Under the pieces are notes generated by a model. It saw nothing but the letters and a program-made list of their open reading frames with translations, did not search any database and was not told where the DNA came from. The translations under genes were made by a program, and so were the position numbers. From Synaphobranchus kaupii (lineage: Eukaryota > Chordata > Actinopteri > Anguilliformes > Synaphobranchidae), in contig CM056380.1 in NCBI GenBank assembly GCA_029718625.1, positions 111,234,302 to 111,298,301 of the forward strand: DNA of 64,000 nucleotides, read 5' to 3'. Below, piece by piece: positions 51,301 to 55,260 of this stretch (its first letter is position 1; each line of letters opens with the position of its first letter).

Positions 51301-52388
51301 CTCCTCCATCTCTTAAAAAATAGGAATTTTGTTCATATCGTGTGTCATATTAACCACAGACTTTATAATCGGCACAACCTCAAAATCCCTATGGGGGAAT
51401 AAATCATTGGGAATCTGCCGAGGGAACACACACCATGCCCGGAAGACACCTCCGAATTGACCTACAAAAATACGTCATGACTGTAGCACTCTATTGGCAC
51501 CGATAATAAATTAAGACACTTACTAGCATTGGCTAATAAGACGAGCCAATATGATGATGCAACATTAACGCACCAGAGAGTTGATGCCGCCAGTGCTGCA
51601 AATTGGGATAAATTAAAATGCTCAAAGAGAAGCCTAATCACTGTCATCTGACCTGGCAACCCATTTTTTTTTTTCATTTATCATTTCATCTAACCAGTGG
51701 TGAACAACAAGTTCTGAATCATTTCACAATTTCATGCCAACTTCTGCCCTTAATTATTGAAATAGTCCAATCATTCACTAGATTTGACACTTTTGACACA
51801 CTGTTAAGCTACCACCACAGACTACACAATAGTCCAATATAGGAGTGGACCAGTTATGCTCAGCTGTTTAGAAATATAGGACAACTGGTCAGACCAAAAA
51901 CCCACATCCATACCAGCCTCCCTGAAATTGAGCTCTGCACCCCTAGAGTGTAGACAGCGCTGCATCAGGCCTGGTTTTCACTTCCCTGACATGTCCTGGC
52001 TAATAAGTGTTGTGATGTAGCCTTATAAACCCTTATAACTGCTAATAAGTGTTCATATGCATTCATAAAATAGAAGCCCTAGATTTTTCAGAGCTCAAGT
52101 ATTCCTCTCATGGACTACAGATGAAAACAAACTCTAAATCTGGCACTCTTATTGATGAGTGTGCACTGTTCCTGTAAAAAATCTATACAATAACATTTTA
52201 TTTTTCTAAATTAATGACCCGAGATGCCTGTTCCACTATCAGAATCTTACTCCGGAGTCAGCGGCCAGAGACCAGTTAGCGCTGGTCTTGCGAATCTCCT
52301 CCAAGGACCAGGGCCTCTCCCACACCTGCTCGCCATCTCCATTCTGTTCACTGGGTCCGTTAGCTACAGCCGGTGAAAGAGCACTCAT
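14602..52388 (-). CDS. washc2: WASHC2 (FAM21), complete WASH complex subunit 2, 30 coding exons
   Basis: Long flexible subunit of the pentameric WASH complex (WASHC1-5), which activates Arp2/3 on endosomes. Its tail binds retromer (VPS35), actin capping protein and the CCC complex. The 30 coding exons, listed individually, join in phase into 4134 nt, 1377 aa, close to mammalian FAM21. Residues 1-220 form the conserved helical head ([47 protein letters not shown]). Residues 220-1377 are acidic and disordered, with many L-F-acidic (LFa) retromer-binding motifs such as [43 protein letters not shown] near 1085 matches the capping-protein-interaction region. The C-terminus ends [12 protein letters not shown]. 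The first ATG is exactly the first three bases of exon 2, preceded by a non-coding exon near 55.1 kb. Introns carry numerous minisatellites and a transposon. An additional 33-nt exon at 25444-25476 is possible. Confidence 0.95.
14873..15255 (-). mobile_element. SINE-like element, 383 bp, with 12-bp target-site duplication
   Basis: Flanked by perfect direct repeats TAAAAAGTATAT (14861-14872 and 15256-15267). On the minus strand it begins GGGCGGCACGGTGGTGCAGT, carries a tRNA-like B box (GAGTTCGAATCCC) and ends in GGATGATGGATG. This is a widespread teleost family. The B-box region is duplicated (about 27 bp, twice, at 15158-15212). It sits in the last intron of WASHC2. Confidence 0.9.
15357..15525 (-). 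CDS. washc2: WASHC2 exon 30
   Basis: Residues 1273-1328, ending phase 1. Encodes [20 protein letters not shown] and ADLT, then [17 protein letters not shown]: two strong LF-acidic motifs conserved with mammalian FAM21. Acceptor CTCTAG|GATGAA, donor ATGG|GTGAGT. Confidence 0.95.
16135..16488 (+). CDS. transposon-borne P2X7-C-terminus-like Cys-rich protein
   Basis: A 117-residue ORF starting [20 protein letters not shown]. An acidic N-terminal half is followed by [20 protein letters not shown], the signature of the zinc-binding cysteine-rich domain found at the C-terminus of P2X7 receptors and in many stand-alone fish proteins of transposon-like distribution. The usual downstream part of that domain is missing: the frame ends with SSPLITITL. 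An overlapping +1 frame stays open for about 35 further codons, which suggests a frameshift. An acceptor-like TTTACCTGCAG lies 34 bp upstream. Role unknown; it may be cargo or an accessory protein of the element. Confidence 0.65.
   Translation: MMDDYNDYEDEEFEFDGTGYRFEPEYTDTELQEMDDKRAREEREAEVAQVMLSEVAAEARPRISGDFWCSCKRCKQMPREEESLCCREWDLLLPNAIENLDVSVDDTGSSPLITITL
16733..17029 (-). CDS. THAP-domain exon of the transposon
   Basis: Starts [13 protein letters not shown] and encodes a complete C2CH THAP DNA-binding domain: Cys5, Cys10, Cys59 and His62, with [17 protein letters not shown] containing the conserved Pro and Trp36, and [11 protein letters not shown]. The reading frame runs into a consensus donor, GGAG|GTAAGT, after 99 codons. 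It was therefore the first exon of a longer gene whose transposase exons are absent here. THAP domains recognise terminal repeats in P-element and Kolobok transposases. Confidence 0.85.
17525..19166. other. WASHC2 intron 29 remainder, no exon seen
   Basis: No WASHC2 exon recognised between exon 29 and the transposon. At about 18600-18930 a segment rich in CGTACAGACGTCCGTAAGG-like motifs may be a decayed DNA transposon. CAAGTATGCAAGTGTG repeats lie at about 19040-19080. Confidence 0.4.
19167..19748 (-). CDS. washc2: WASHC2 exon 29 (largest exon, capping-protein region)
   Basis: 582 nt, residues 1079-1272. Begins [20 protein letters not shown], aligning with the FAM21 region that binds actin capping protein (CPI-type motif). 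Then a Pro/Ala/Ser-rich linker and LF-acidic motifs [19 protein letters not shown] and [11 protein letters not shown], ending SKQDIFQ|GTACTT. It is strongly GC-rich compared with its introns. Confidence 0.95.
20651..20872 (-). CDS. washc2: WASHC2 exon 28
   Basis: Residues 1005-1078. [20 protein letters not shown] and GGVSFDAPA...TLQSANK match the conserved ANLAINPAALLP...GVSFD...LHSANK block of vertebrate FAM21. Acceptor GCGCAG|GCTAAC, donor AAG|GTGGGT. Confidence 0.93.
20873..22830. other. WASHC2 intron 27, left part
   Basis: No exon recognised. In mammals a short stretch (…GKIQ) precedes ANLAINP; an equivalent small exon could be hidden here but none was found. Confidence 0.35.
22905..23125 (+). 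mobile_element. decayed tRNA-derived SINE
   Basis: Contains a tRNA-like B box (GGGTTCGGTTCCCAGGTGAG) followed by GTACTTAACCTGGAATTGCT and CCAGCTGTATAAAGGGACTG, the body typical of fish tRNA SINEs. Ends not defined. Confidence 0.6.
23225..23405. repeat. LINE-like 3' tail plus 30-bp tandem repeat x 3
   Basis: TTGTAAAAGAGATCTCGATC with GGTTAAATAAATAAGT resembles the end of CR1/Rex-type LINEs. It is followed at about 23320-23405 by three copies of AAGTTATTGAGAGGGAGGTG with a TTTTTAAATA spacer. Confidence 0.6.
23753..23827 (-). CDS. washc2: WASHC2 exon 27
   Basis: 25 codons, residues 980-1004: [20 protein letters not shown] and SPDAE. Phase 0 at both ends, donor GAG|GTGAGT. Low-complexity Pro/Lys linker with little homology to support it beyond phase and splice sites. 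Confidence 0.75.
24573..24671 (-). CDS. washc2: WASHC2 exon 26
   Basis: 33 codons, residues 947-979. [20 protein letters not shown] is a textbook LF-acidic motif equivalent to the GSLFGDDEDDDLFSSAK motif of human FAM21. Acceptor TTCCAG|AGCTCA, donor GCCG|GTAAAA. Confidence 0.93.
25444..25476 (-). CDS. washc2: possible 33-nt WASHC2 microexon
   Basis: Eleven codons, [11 protein letters not shown], phase 0 at both ends, so it could be included between exons 25 and 26 without changing the frame. The acceptor TTTGTCTAAG is plausible, but the donor GC|GTGTTA is weak. The DDLFGG sequence looks like an LF motif, suggesting an alternative or decaying exon. It is not counted in the 1377-aa model. Confidence 0.3.
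26437..26565 (-). CDS. washc2: WASHC2 exon 25
   Basis: 43 codons, residues 904-946. [20 protein letters not shown] and [10 protein letters not shown] are almost identical to the mammalian FAM21 segment. Acceptor TTTAG|GCCCAG, donor CACC|GTGAGG. Confidence 0.95.
27218..27424 (-). CDS. washc2: WASHC2 exon 24
   Basis: 69 codons, residues 835-903. [17 protein letters not shown], then [20 protein letters not shown]: an LF-acidic motif with a nine-residue Glu run encoded by GAG/GAA repeats. The donor AAG|GTTGAA is weaker than the others. Confidence 0.88.
27700..28016. repeat. 47-bp minisatellite overlapping the exon 23 donor
   Basis: About six copies of a 47-bp unit with core ACAGTGTAGTCTCACCTTGA. 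On the minus strand each copy reads TCAAG|GTGAGACTACACTG, the same as the real donor of exon 23 (CCAAG|GTGAGACTACACTG) at its right end. Confidence 0.9.
28009..28188 (-). CDS. washc2: WASHC2 exon 23
   Basis: 60 codons, residues 775-834. [20 protein letters not shown], then [20 protein letters not shown], a PAGAV-LFG module of the kind repeated in FAM21. A long (CT)n tract on the minus strand lies next to its acceptor CTGTAG|GCCGTG. Confidence 0.92.
28196..28420. repeat. (GA)n microsatellite
   Basis: GA-rich repeat with duplicated blocks containing GATGTGTGAGAGGGACAGTT. On the minus strand it forms a (CT)n polypyrimidine stretch ending at the acceptor of WASHC2 exon 23. Confidence 0.95.
28450..28885 (+). 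mobile_element. LINE 3' end (CR1/Rex-like), inactive
   Basis: A 96-codon frame contains [20 protein letters not shown] and LLEDFKILI, the typical C-terminus of fish CR1/Rex-type LINE ORFs. It is followed by TCTTGGAAAAGAGATCCTGG, ATCTCAATGAGATTTACC and an A-rich end. Confidence 0.75.
29114..29234 (-). CDS. washc2: WASHC2 exon 22
   Basis: Completes a split Ser codon, then 40 codons to residue 774. [20 protein letters not shown] and KGSLFGF match human [12 protein letters not shown]...GSLFG. Acceptor CATACAG|TAAGAAG; donor AAA|GTAAGA. Confidence 0.94.
29275..29450. repeat. 41-bp tandem repeat x 4
   Basis: Four copies of CACAAAGCAGGATTACTGAG continuing TTAGCTGGATAACTACACCTT. An inverted, diverged copy lies at about 29515-29560 (AGTTATCCAGCTAACACAGTAAT...). 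Confidence 0.85.
30190..30359 (-). CDS. washc2: WASHC2 exon 21
   Basis: 56 codons plus two bases, residues 678-733. Starts DQWMSSKP, matching the conserved DEDQW site after exon 20, and contains the LF motif [19 protein letters not shown]. Acceptor ACCAG|GATCAG, donor CGAG|GTACTG. Confidence 0.93.
30867..30977 (-). CDS. washc2: WASHC2 exon 20
   Basis: 37 codons, residues 641-677: [14 protein letters not shown] and SSGLFSDDE, two halves of LF-acidic motifs. Phase 0 both ends; donor GAG|GTAAAC. Confidence 0.93.
31320..32372. repeat. 39-bp minisatellite, about 27 copies, open on both strands
   Basis: Very homogeneous copies of TTTCCGTTTGACTGGTTCCC CAGGCCAGAGAGACAGGTG in WASHC2 intron 19. The unit length is divisible by three and stop-free in at least two plus and two minus frames, giving continuous frames of nearly 400 codons (for example a 13-residue repeat [13 protein letters not shown] on the minus strand). 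I see no start context, splice sites or homology, so I treat it as non-coding. Confidence 0.95.
32664..32756 (-). CDS. washc2: WASHC2 exon 19
   Basis: 31 codons, residues 610-640: [14 protein letters not shown], then [13 protein letters not shown]. The donor GAG|GTCGGC is weak, but the join gives [14 protein letters not shown], a regular LF-acidic motif. Confidence 0.85.
33171..33263 (-). CDS. washc2: WASHC2 exon 18
   Basis: 31 codons, residues 579-609. [20 protein letters not shown], then [11 protein letters not shown], matching human QKGLFSDEED. The start is inferred from acceptor CTCTGAG|AACGTA, the one giving phase 0; a shorter alternative acceptor at CCTAAG|CCTGCG is also in frame. Confidence 0.75.
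33335..33565. repeat. (GA)n / (GGGA)n microsatellite
   Basis: Purine-only tract with poly-G interruptions near 33520-33550, in intron 17 of WASHC2, ending about 35 bp from the exon 17 donor. Confidence 0.95.
33602..33712 (-). CDS. washc2: WASHC2 exon 17
   Basis: 37 codons, residues 542-578: [20 protein letters not shown], then [21 protein letters not shown]21 PAGA-I-FG module. Acceptor TTTTGCAG|AAGCCT, donor GAG|GTAGCT. Confidence 0.93.
33714..34135. repeat. 35-bp minisatellite at the exon 17 acceptor
   Basis: About 12 copies with period 35, core GAACACAGTCACAAACCAGG. On the minus strand each copy has GGTTTGTGACTGTGTTCAG, homologous to the true acceptor GGTCTGTGACTGTTTTGCAG of exon 17, which forms the end of the array. 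Confidence 0.9.
34142..34275. repeat. 23-bp degenerate tandem repeat
   Basis: About six copies of GTGTGTCAGCATGGCTACCA with variants, directly following the 35-bp array. Confidence 0.8.
34810..34985 (-). CDS. washc2: WASHC2 exon 16
   Basis: Completes an Ala codon, then 58 codons to residue 541: [35 protein letters not shown] and PPPPKHSP. Acceptor TGTTAG|CTGGAT, donor AAAG|GTACGC. Its first 19 nt are part of a repeat unit amplified upstream. Confidence 0.92.
34967..35800. repeat. 56-bp minisatellite containing the exon 16 acceptor
   Basis: About 15 copies, period 56, core TCCAGCTAACAGCGCAAGAG. Read on the minus strand each has CTCTTGCGCTGTTAG|CTGGA followed by TTTGAGAAACCCAAAC: the true acceptor plus the first bases of exon 16. 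Confidence 0.95.
35801..36495. other. WASHC2 intron 15, no further feature
   Basis: Contains an A18 tract at about 35821-35837. No exon recognised. Confidence 0.4.
36496..36672 (-). CDS. washc2: WASHC2 exon 15
   Basis: 58 codons plus split codons, to residue 482: [12 protein letters not shown], then [18 protein letters not shown], equivalent to human TGLFDDDDGDDDDDFFS. Acceptor CTGCAG|GGAAAA, donor TCCG|GTGAAT. Confidence 0.95.
36700..37915. other. WASHC2 intron 14, mostly unique
   Basis: No exon seen. Three copies of GTTTTAATGTGGTATCAGTA (period about 32) lie at about 37256-37350. Confidence 0.5.
37919..38314. mobile_element. MITE with about 130-bp inverted repeats
   Basis: The left end GTCACACTTTACATTAAGTT is inverted at the right (AACTTAATATAGTGTTAC). 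Inner inverted blocks include AGCAGTTAGCGGTGTTCTTA and its complement near 38211. It ends 48 bp from the exon 14 donor. Confidence 0.8.
38363..38422 (-). CDS. washc2: WASHC2 exon 14
   Basis: 60 nt, to residue 423: [20 protein letters not shown], equivalent to human KKIPAGAVSVF. Acceptor ACTAG|ATCCTG, donor CCAG|GTAAAA. Confidence 0.92.
39466..39990. repeat. dispersed TTTGTATAGCGC repeat followed by SINE-like sequence
   Basis: TTCAATTCAATTCAATTCAA, then TTATTTGTATAGCGCTTTTT and GGGCAGCCCATCCTCCGCTG. After this, 39760-39990 contains on the minus strand a tRNA-like B box (GCAGGTTCGATTCCCAGG), probably a SINE. A short related piece lies at about 39234-39252. Confidence 0.65.
40034..40100 (-). 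CDS. washc2: WASHC2 exon 13
   Basis: 22 codons plus one base: [20 protein letters not shown] and AK. Joins exon 12 as [12 protein letters not shown]. Acceptor TCACAG|GGCGAT, donor AAAG|GTGAGG. Confidence 0.93.
40315..40760. repeat. 74-bp tandem repeat x 6
   Basis: Near-identical copies of a 74-bp unit with core CATATAGTGTAACAGCGCCG, in WASHC2 intron 12. Confidence 0.95.
40905..41665. repeat. 27-bp minisatellite, about 28 copies
   Basis: Unit TGATTTAGCTGGGTACATAC TGTACAC. Multiple of three and stop-free in one frame on each strand (9-residue repeats DLAGYILYT and MYPAKSVYS). In intron 12 of WASHC2; no evidence of coding. Confidence 0.95.
41763..41887 (-). CDS. washc2: WASHC2 exon 12
   Basis: 41 codons after a split Val: [20 protein letters not shown], then [20 protein letters not shown]. 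Very close to human [31 protein letters not shown]. Acceptor TCCCAG|TTGCCC, donor GAG|GTAGGT. Confidence 0.97.
42445..42985. repeat. 55-bp minisatellite containing the exon 11 donor
   Basis: About 10 copies, period 55. On the minus strand each reads AAGGCTGTTAACTCTCAGG|G then TAGGCCTCGTTTACACAC, that is, the last 19 nt of exon 11 plus its donor GTAGGC. The right-most copy is the true exon end. Confidence 0.95.
42970..43044 (-). CDS. washc2: WASHC2 exon 11
   Basis: 75 nt, to residue 339: lysine-rich [20 protein letters not shown] and ISQ. It is the basic stretch before the LFAPPK-type motif. Acceptor CCGAAG|CATTAA, donor CAGG|GTAGGC. Confidence 0.9.
43090..43295. repeat. 38-bp tandem repeat x 4-5
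   Basis: Copies of CACTACATACTGTGTGAGTG with AGGGAAACGCACCATATT in WASHC2 intron 10. Confidence 0.9.
43490..43577 (-). CDS. washc2: WASHC2 exon 10
   Basis: 29 codons plus one base: [20 protein letters not shown], then PSKPEEDRS. The [12 protein letters not shown] block is a FAM21 hallmark. Acceptor TTCCAG|AGCTCC, donor CAT|GTGAGT. Confidence 0.96.
43600..44935. repeat. degenerate 55-65-bp minisatellite
   Basis: About 20 diverged copies built from AGTTAGAACCACACCACCCT, CAACTAGAACCACACACATT and TCACCTAGAACCAAACCACA. In WASHC2 intron 9. Confidence 0.9.
45356..45473. mobile_element. small MITE-like inverted repeat
   Basis: GGGGTTGCAAAG at the left is mirrored by TTTTGCAACCCT at the right, around GGAATT-rich palindromic sequence (AATTCCCAAATATTCC, AATTCCC). 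Confidence 0.55.
45546..45647 (-). CDS. washc2: WASHC2 exon 9
   Basis: 34 codons, residues 252-285: [20 protein letters not shown], then [14 protein letters not shown]. Acidic segment equivalent to [21 protein letters not shown]. Confidence 0.94.
45905..45955 (-). CDS. washc2: WASHC2 exon 8 (NAGNAG acceptor)
   Basis: 17 codons, residues 235-251: [17 protein letters not shown]. The acceptor is AACAGCAG, a tandem NAGNAG site, so the first Gln may be included or skipped. Donor AAG|GTGAAT. Confidence 0.9.
46407..46468 (-). CDS. washc2: WASHC2 exon 7
   Basis: 62 nt, to residue 234: completes Glu then [20 protein letters not shown]. Matches human GSDRGSIVDTEEEKEE. Donor GAC|GTAAGA. Confidence 0.93.
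46753..46951. mobile_element. hAT-type MITE, 199 bp
   Basis: Terminal inverted repeats CAGTGGTCCCCAACCCAGTT continue to about 34 bp with two mismatches. Flanks CTTTATGT and CTTTATGG form an 8-bp target-site duplication with one mismatch, as for hAT elements. In WASHC2 intron 6. Confidence 0.85.
47123..47584. mobile_element. non-autonomous DNA element, TAA target site
   Basis: Ends AGCTGCATTCTCACCAAA and its inverse TTTGGTGAGAATGCAGCT, flanked by TAA on both sides, consistent with a PIF/Harbinger-type MITE. 462 bp, no coding capacity. Confidence 0.75.
47636..47729 (-). CDS. washc2: WASHC2 exon 6
   Basis: 31 codons plus one base, residues 183-213: [20 protein letters not shown], then [11 protein letters not shown]. 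Nearly identical to the mammalian protein; end of the head domain. Confidence 0.97.
47915..48010 (+). mobile_element. LINE-2 fragment
   Basis: AGACTAAAGACCTACCTCTT CTGACTCC corresponds to the RLKTYLF..L end of the LINE-2 ORF. Short remnant. Confidence 0.5.
48061..48574. mobile_element. TTAA-flanked non-autonomous DNA element, 514 bp
   Basis: Ends AGAGATACTGCAG and (inverted) AGTGATACTGCAG, flanked by TTAA at 48057-48060 and 48575-48578. Consistent with a piggyBac- or Kolobok-type MITE. No coding capacity. Confidence 0.7.
48989..49162 (-). CDS. washc2: WASHC2 exon 5
   Basis: 58 codons, residues 125-182: [40 protein letters not shown], then [18 protein letters not shown]. The best conserved helical part of the WASH-binding head. 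Confidence 0.98.
49468..49515. repeat. (CAY)n microsatellite
   Basis: CATCACCATCACCACCATCA followed by CATCATCAT runs, in WASHC2 intron 4. Confidence 0.95.
49640..49708 (-). CDS. washc2: WASHC2 exon 4
   Basis: 23 codons, residues 102-124: [20 protein letters not shown] and PEQ. Joins exon 3 as [15 protein letters not shown], as in mammals. Confidence 0.96.
50230..50500. repeat. 52-bp tandem repeat containing the exon 3 donor
   Basis: Exact copies begin at 50346, 50398 and 50450 (period 52), with older diverged copies to about 50230. On the minus strand each has CAACACGCAGTTCATCGAGA AC|GTACGT, the last 22 nt of exon 3 plus its donor. Confidence 0.95.
50450..50614 (-). CDS. washc2: WASHC2 exon 3
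   Basis: 55 codons, residues 47-101: [44 protein letters not shown]. The right-most (first in transcription) of three identical donors is the one giving the conserved join to exon 4. Confidence 0.96.
50725..50965 (+). repeat. teleost dispersed repeat with ATAGCGC core
   Basis: ATTGAATTGAATTGAATTCA, TTTTTATAGCGCTTTTCACA, then GAGGGAAGCCCATCTGCTGC. Same family as 6833 and 39466. Confidence 0.7.
50966..52250. other. WASHC2 intron 2, right part
   Basis: No exon, RNA gene or defined repeat recognised. Confidence 0.4.
52251..52388 (-). CDS. washc2: WASHC2 exon 2 (first coding exon)
   Basis: 46 codons, residues 1-46: [11 protein letters not shown], then [11 protein letters not shown] and NWSLAADSG, the conserved FAM21 N-terminus. 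The ATG is the first three bases after the acceptor TTGCAG, so translation starts exactly at the exon edge. Donor GGA|GTAAGA. Confidence 0.95.
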
Positions 52389-52389
52389 C

Positions 52390-54430
52390 TGCAACACACC
52401 ACACACCCACACACATGATAACACTATAACACACCACCAACACACATTATAACACTATAACAAACCACCTACGCACATTATACACTGCAACACACCACCA
52501 ACACACATTATAACACTATAACATACCACCCACACACATTATAACACTATAACACACCACCCACACACATTATTACATTACAACACACCACCTACACACA
52601 TTATTACATCACACCACCTACACACATAACACACACACACCCACACACATTATTACACTACAACACACCACCACCTACACACATTATTACACTACAACAT
52701 ACCACCCACACACATTATACACTGCAACACACCACCTACACACATACCACACCACCCACACACATTATAACACTATAACATACCACCCACACACATTATT
52801 ACACTACAACACACCACCCACACACATTATACACTGCAACACACCACCTACACACATTATAACACTATAACATACCACCCACACACATTATTACATTACA
52901 ACACACCACCTACACACATTATTACACCACACCACCTACACACATACCACACACCCACGCACATTATAACACTATAACACACCACACACACACATTATAA
53001 CACTACAATACACCACCACCCACACACATTATACACTACAACACACCACCCACATACATACCACACATATTATGACATTACAACACACCACCACACACAT
53101 TATTACACCACACCACCTACACACATACCACACACCCACACACATTATTACACTACAACACACCACCACCTACACACATTATTACACCACACCATTATAA
53201 CACACACACACACATTATAACAGAACACACCACGCACACACATTATTACACTACAAAACACCACCCACACATATTATAACACAACACACCACCCACACAC
53301 ATTATACACTAATAACACACCACCTACACACATTATTACACTACAAAACACCACCCACACACATTATACACTACAACACACCACCCACATACATACCACA
53401 CACCCACACACATTATAACACTATAACACACCATCTACACACATTACGCTACAACACACCACCCACACACATTATACACTGCAACACACCACCCACACAC
53501 ATTATAACACAACACACCACCCACACACATTATAACACTACAATATACCACCACCCACACACATTATACACTACAACACACCACCCACATACATACCACA
53601 CACCCACACACATTATAACACACCATCTACACACATTACGCTACAACACACCACCCACACACATTATACACTGCAACACACCACCCACACACATTATAAC
53701 ACTACAACACACCACCCACACTCATTATAACACTACAACACACCACCACCCACACACATTACACTGCAACACACCACCCACAGACATTATACACTGCAAC
53801 ACACCACCCACACACATTATACACTGCAACACACCACCCACACACATTATAACACTGCAACACACCACCCACAGTCATTATAACACTACAACACACCACC
53901 CACACACATACCACACACCCACACACATTATAACACTATAACACACCATCTACACACATTACGCTGCAACACACCACCCACACACATTATTATGCTACAA
54001 CACACCACCCACACACATACCACACCACCAACATACGTTATTACACTATAACACACCACCTACACACATTATTACACTACAACACACCACCCACATACAT
54101 TATACACTGTAACACACGGCAACACACCACCCACACACATTATAACACTACAATACACCACCCATACACATTATACACTGCAACACACCACCACCCACAC
54201 ACATTACACTACAACACACCACCCCACACACATTATTACACTGCAACACACCACCCACACACATTATACACTGCAACACACCACCCACACACATTATACA
54301 CTGCAACACACCACCCACACACATTATACACTGCAACACACCACCCACACACATTATACACTGCAACACACCACCCACACAAATTATACACTGCAACACA
54401 CCACCCACACACGTTATAACACTGCAACAC
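52390..54430. repeat. 2-kb minisatellite (unit about 30 bp) ending at the exon 2 acceptor
   Basis: About 60-70 imperfect copies of ATTATACACTGCAACACACC ACCCACACAC and variants. On the minus strand each full unit contains GGTGTGTTGCAG, identical to the true acceptor GGTGTGTTGCAG|ATG of exon 2, which abuts the array. Confidence 0.95.
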
Positions 54431-55056
54431 TAACCGTCGGAATTATTGGGAATTACATGCTAGCATCAGCAACACAAAGACTTGTAACAAGTTAGGATAA
54501 TGCTACATCCTTCCGAAATAGCCAACCAAGCAAAGCTGGTTAACCATAACATTCGGAAACGTTGCAATAATTAGCTAGTCAAGTTAACGTTAGCTAAAAA
54601 CTGGACAGCCATTTACCACGAGCATAGCTACCATATGGTGGCACCTCTAGTTTGCCACAGACGTTAGTAACGTTATTCAGGCCAGTTTGAATAGCTTCGT
54701 TACTTAGCTTGCTTTTCGAAACAAATATTGCTCTGCAACTGACAGAATATGATCAAAACAACCATCGACATCGTAATCTAGATATCAAAGACTGAATAAA
54801 TTAGCCACAGCTAGCGTATATGGCTAACTAAATGCGTGCAGCCTGCCGATTTTTCTACGGTCTACGAGGGTGACTATGCGTTTCAATGCTACCTACACTG
54901 AATTTCTAAAAATGAGGTGAGCTAACGATCACATATCCCAAAAAACGAAAGGTAAGTTAAGGTTATTCCCTAGCTAGAACTACAATTAGCTTGGTAGCAT
55001 CTAGCAGCAATTTTAGCCTAATCTAGCGCGTGCAATCGTAAAGTCATCGTTCTTAC

Positions 55057-55200
55057 CTTTTGGCCGCAACGTTCTCAGCCTTCTTCACCTGCTACTTTTC
55101 ACTTTATTTTTGAGAGTGTGCGCAAAAATGAAACTTGAATGGTGCGTTTTCTCATCGGTTTTCTGACAGGTCGGCCATGTTCTGTTTTCCACTGAATCAG
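55057..55200 (-). other. washc2: WASHC2 non-coding exon 1 (5' UTR)
   Basis: A strong donor CCAAAAG|GTAAGA at 55057/55056 (-) is the nearest suitable upstream donor. The presumed exon holds two short uORFs, ATG at about 55178 (8 codons) and at about 55156 (18 codons, ending TGA). The 5' limit is not determined. Confidence 0.6.
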
Positions 55201-55260
55201 CTGACACACACATCACCTGACTAACGCGGGTCAGACTCAGAGCAAAGAGGATAGGCGGAA
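55100..55260 (-). promoter_or_regulatory. candidate WASHC2 promoter region
   Basis: Sequence upstream of the proposed exon 1 has E-box-like CAGCTGA and CAGGTGA motifs and no TATA box. The assignment rests on position only. Confidence 0.35.

Noticed and set aside
52390..54430. CRISPR-like array of short repeats
   Set aside because: Contiguous degenerate minisatellite without unique spacers in a vertebrate genome.
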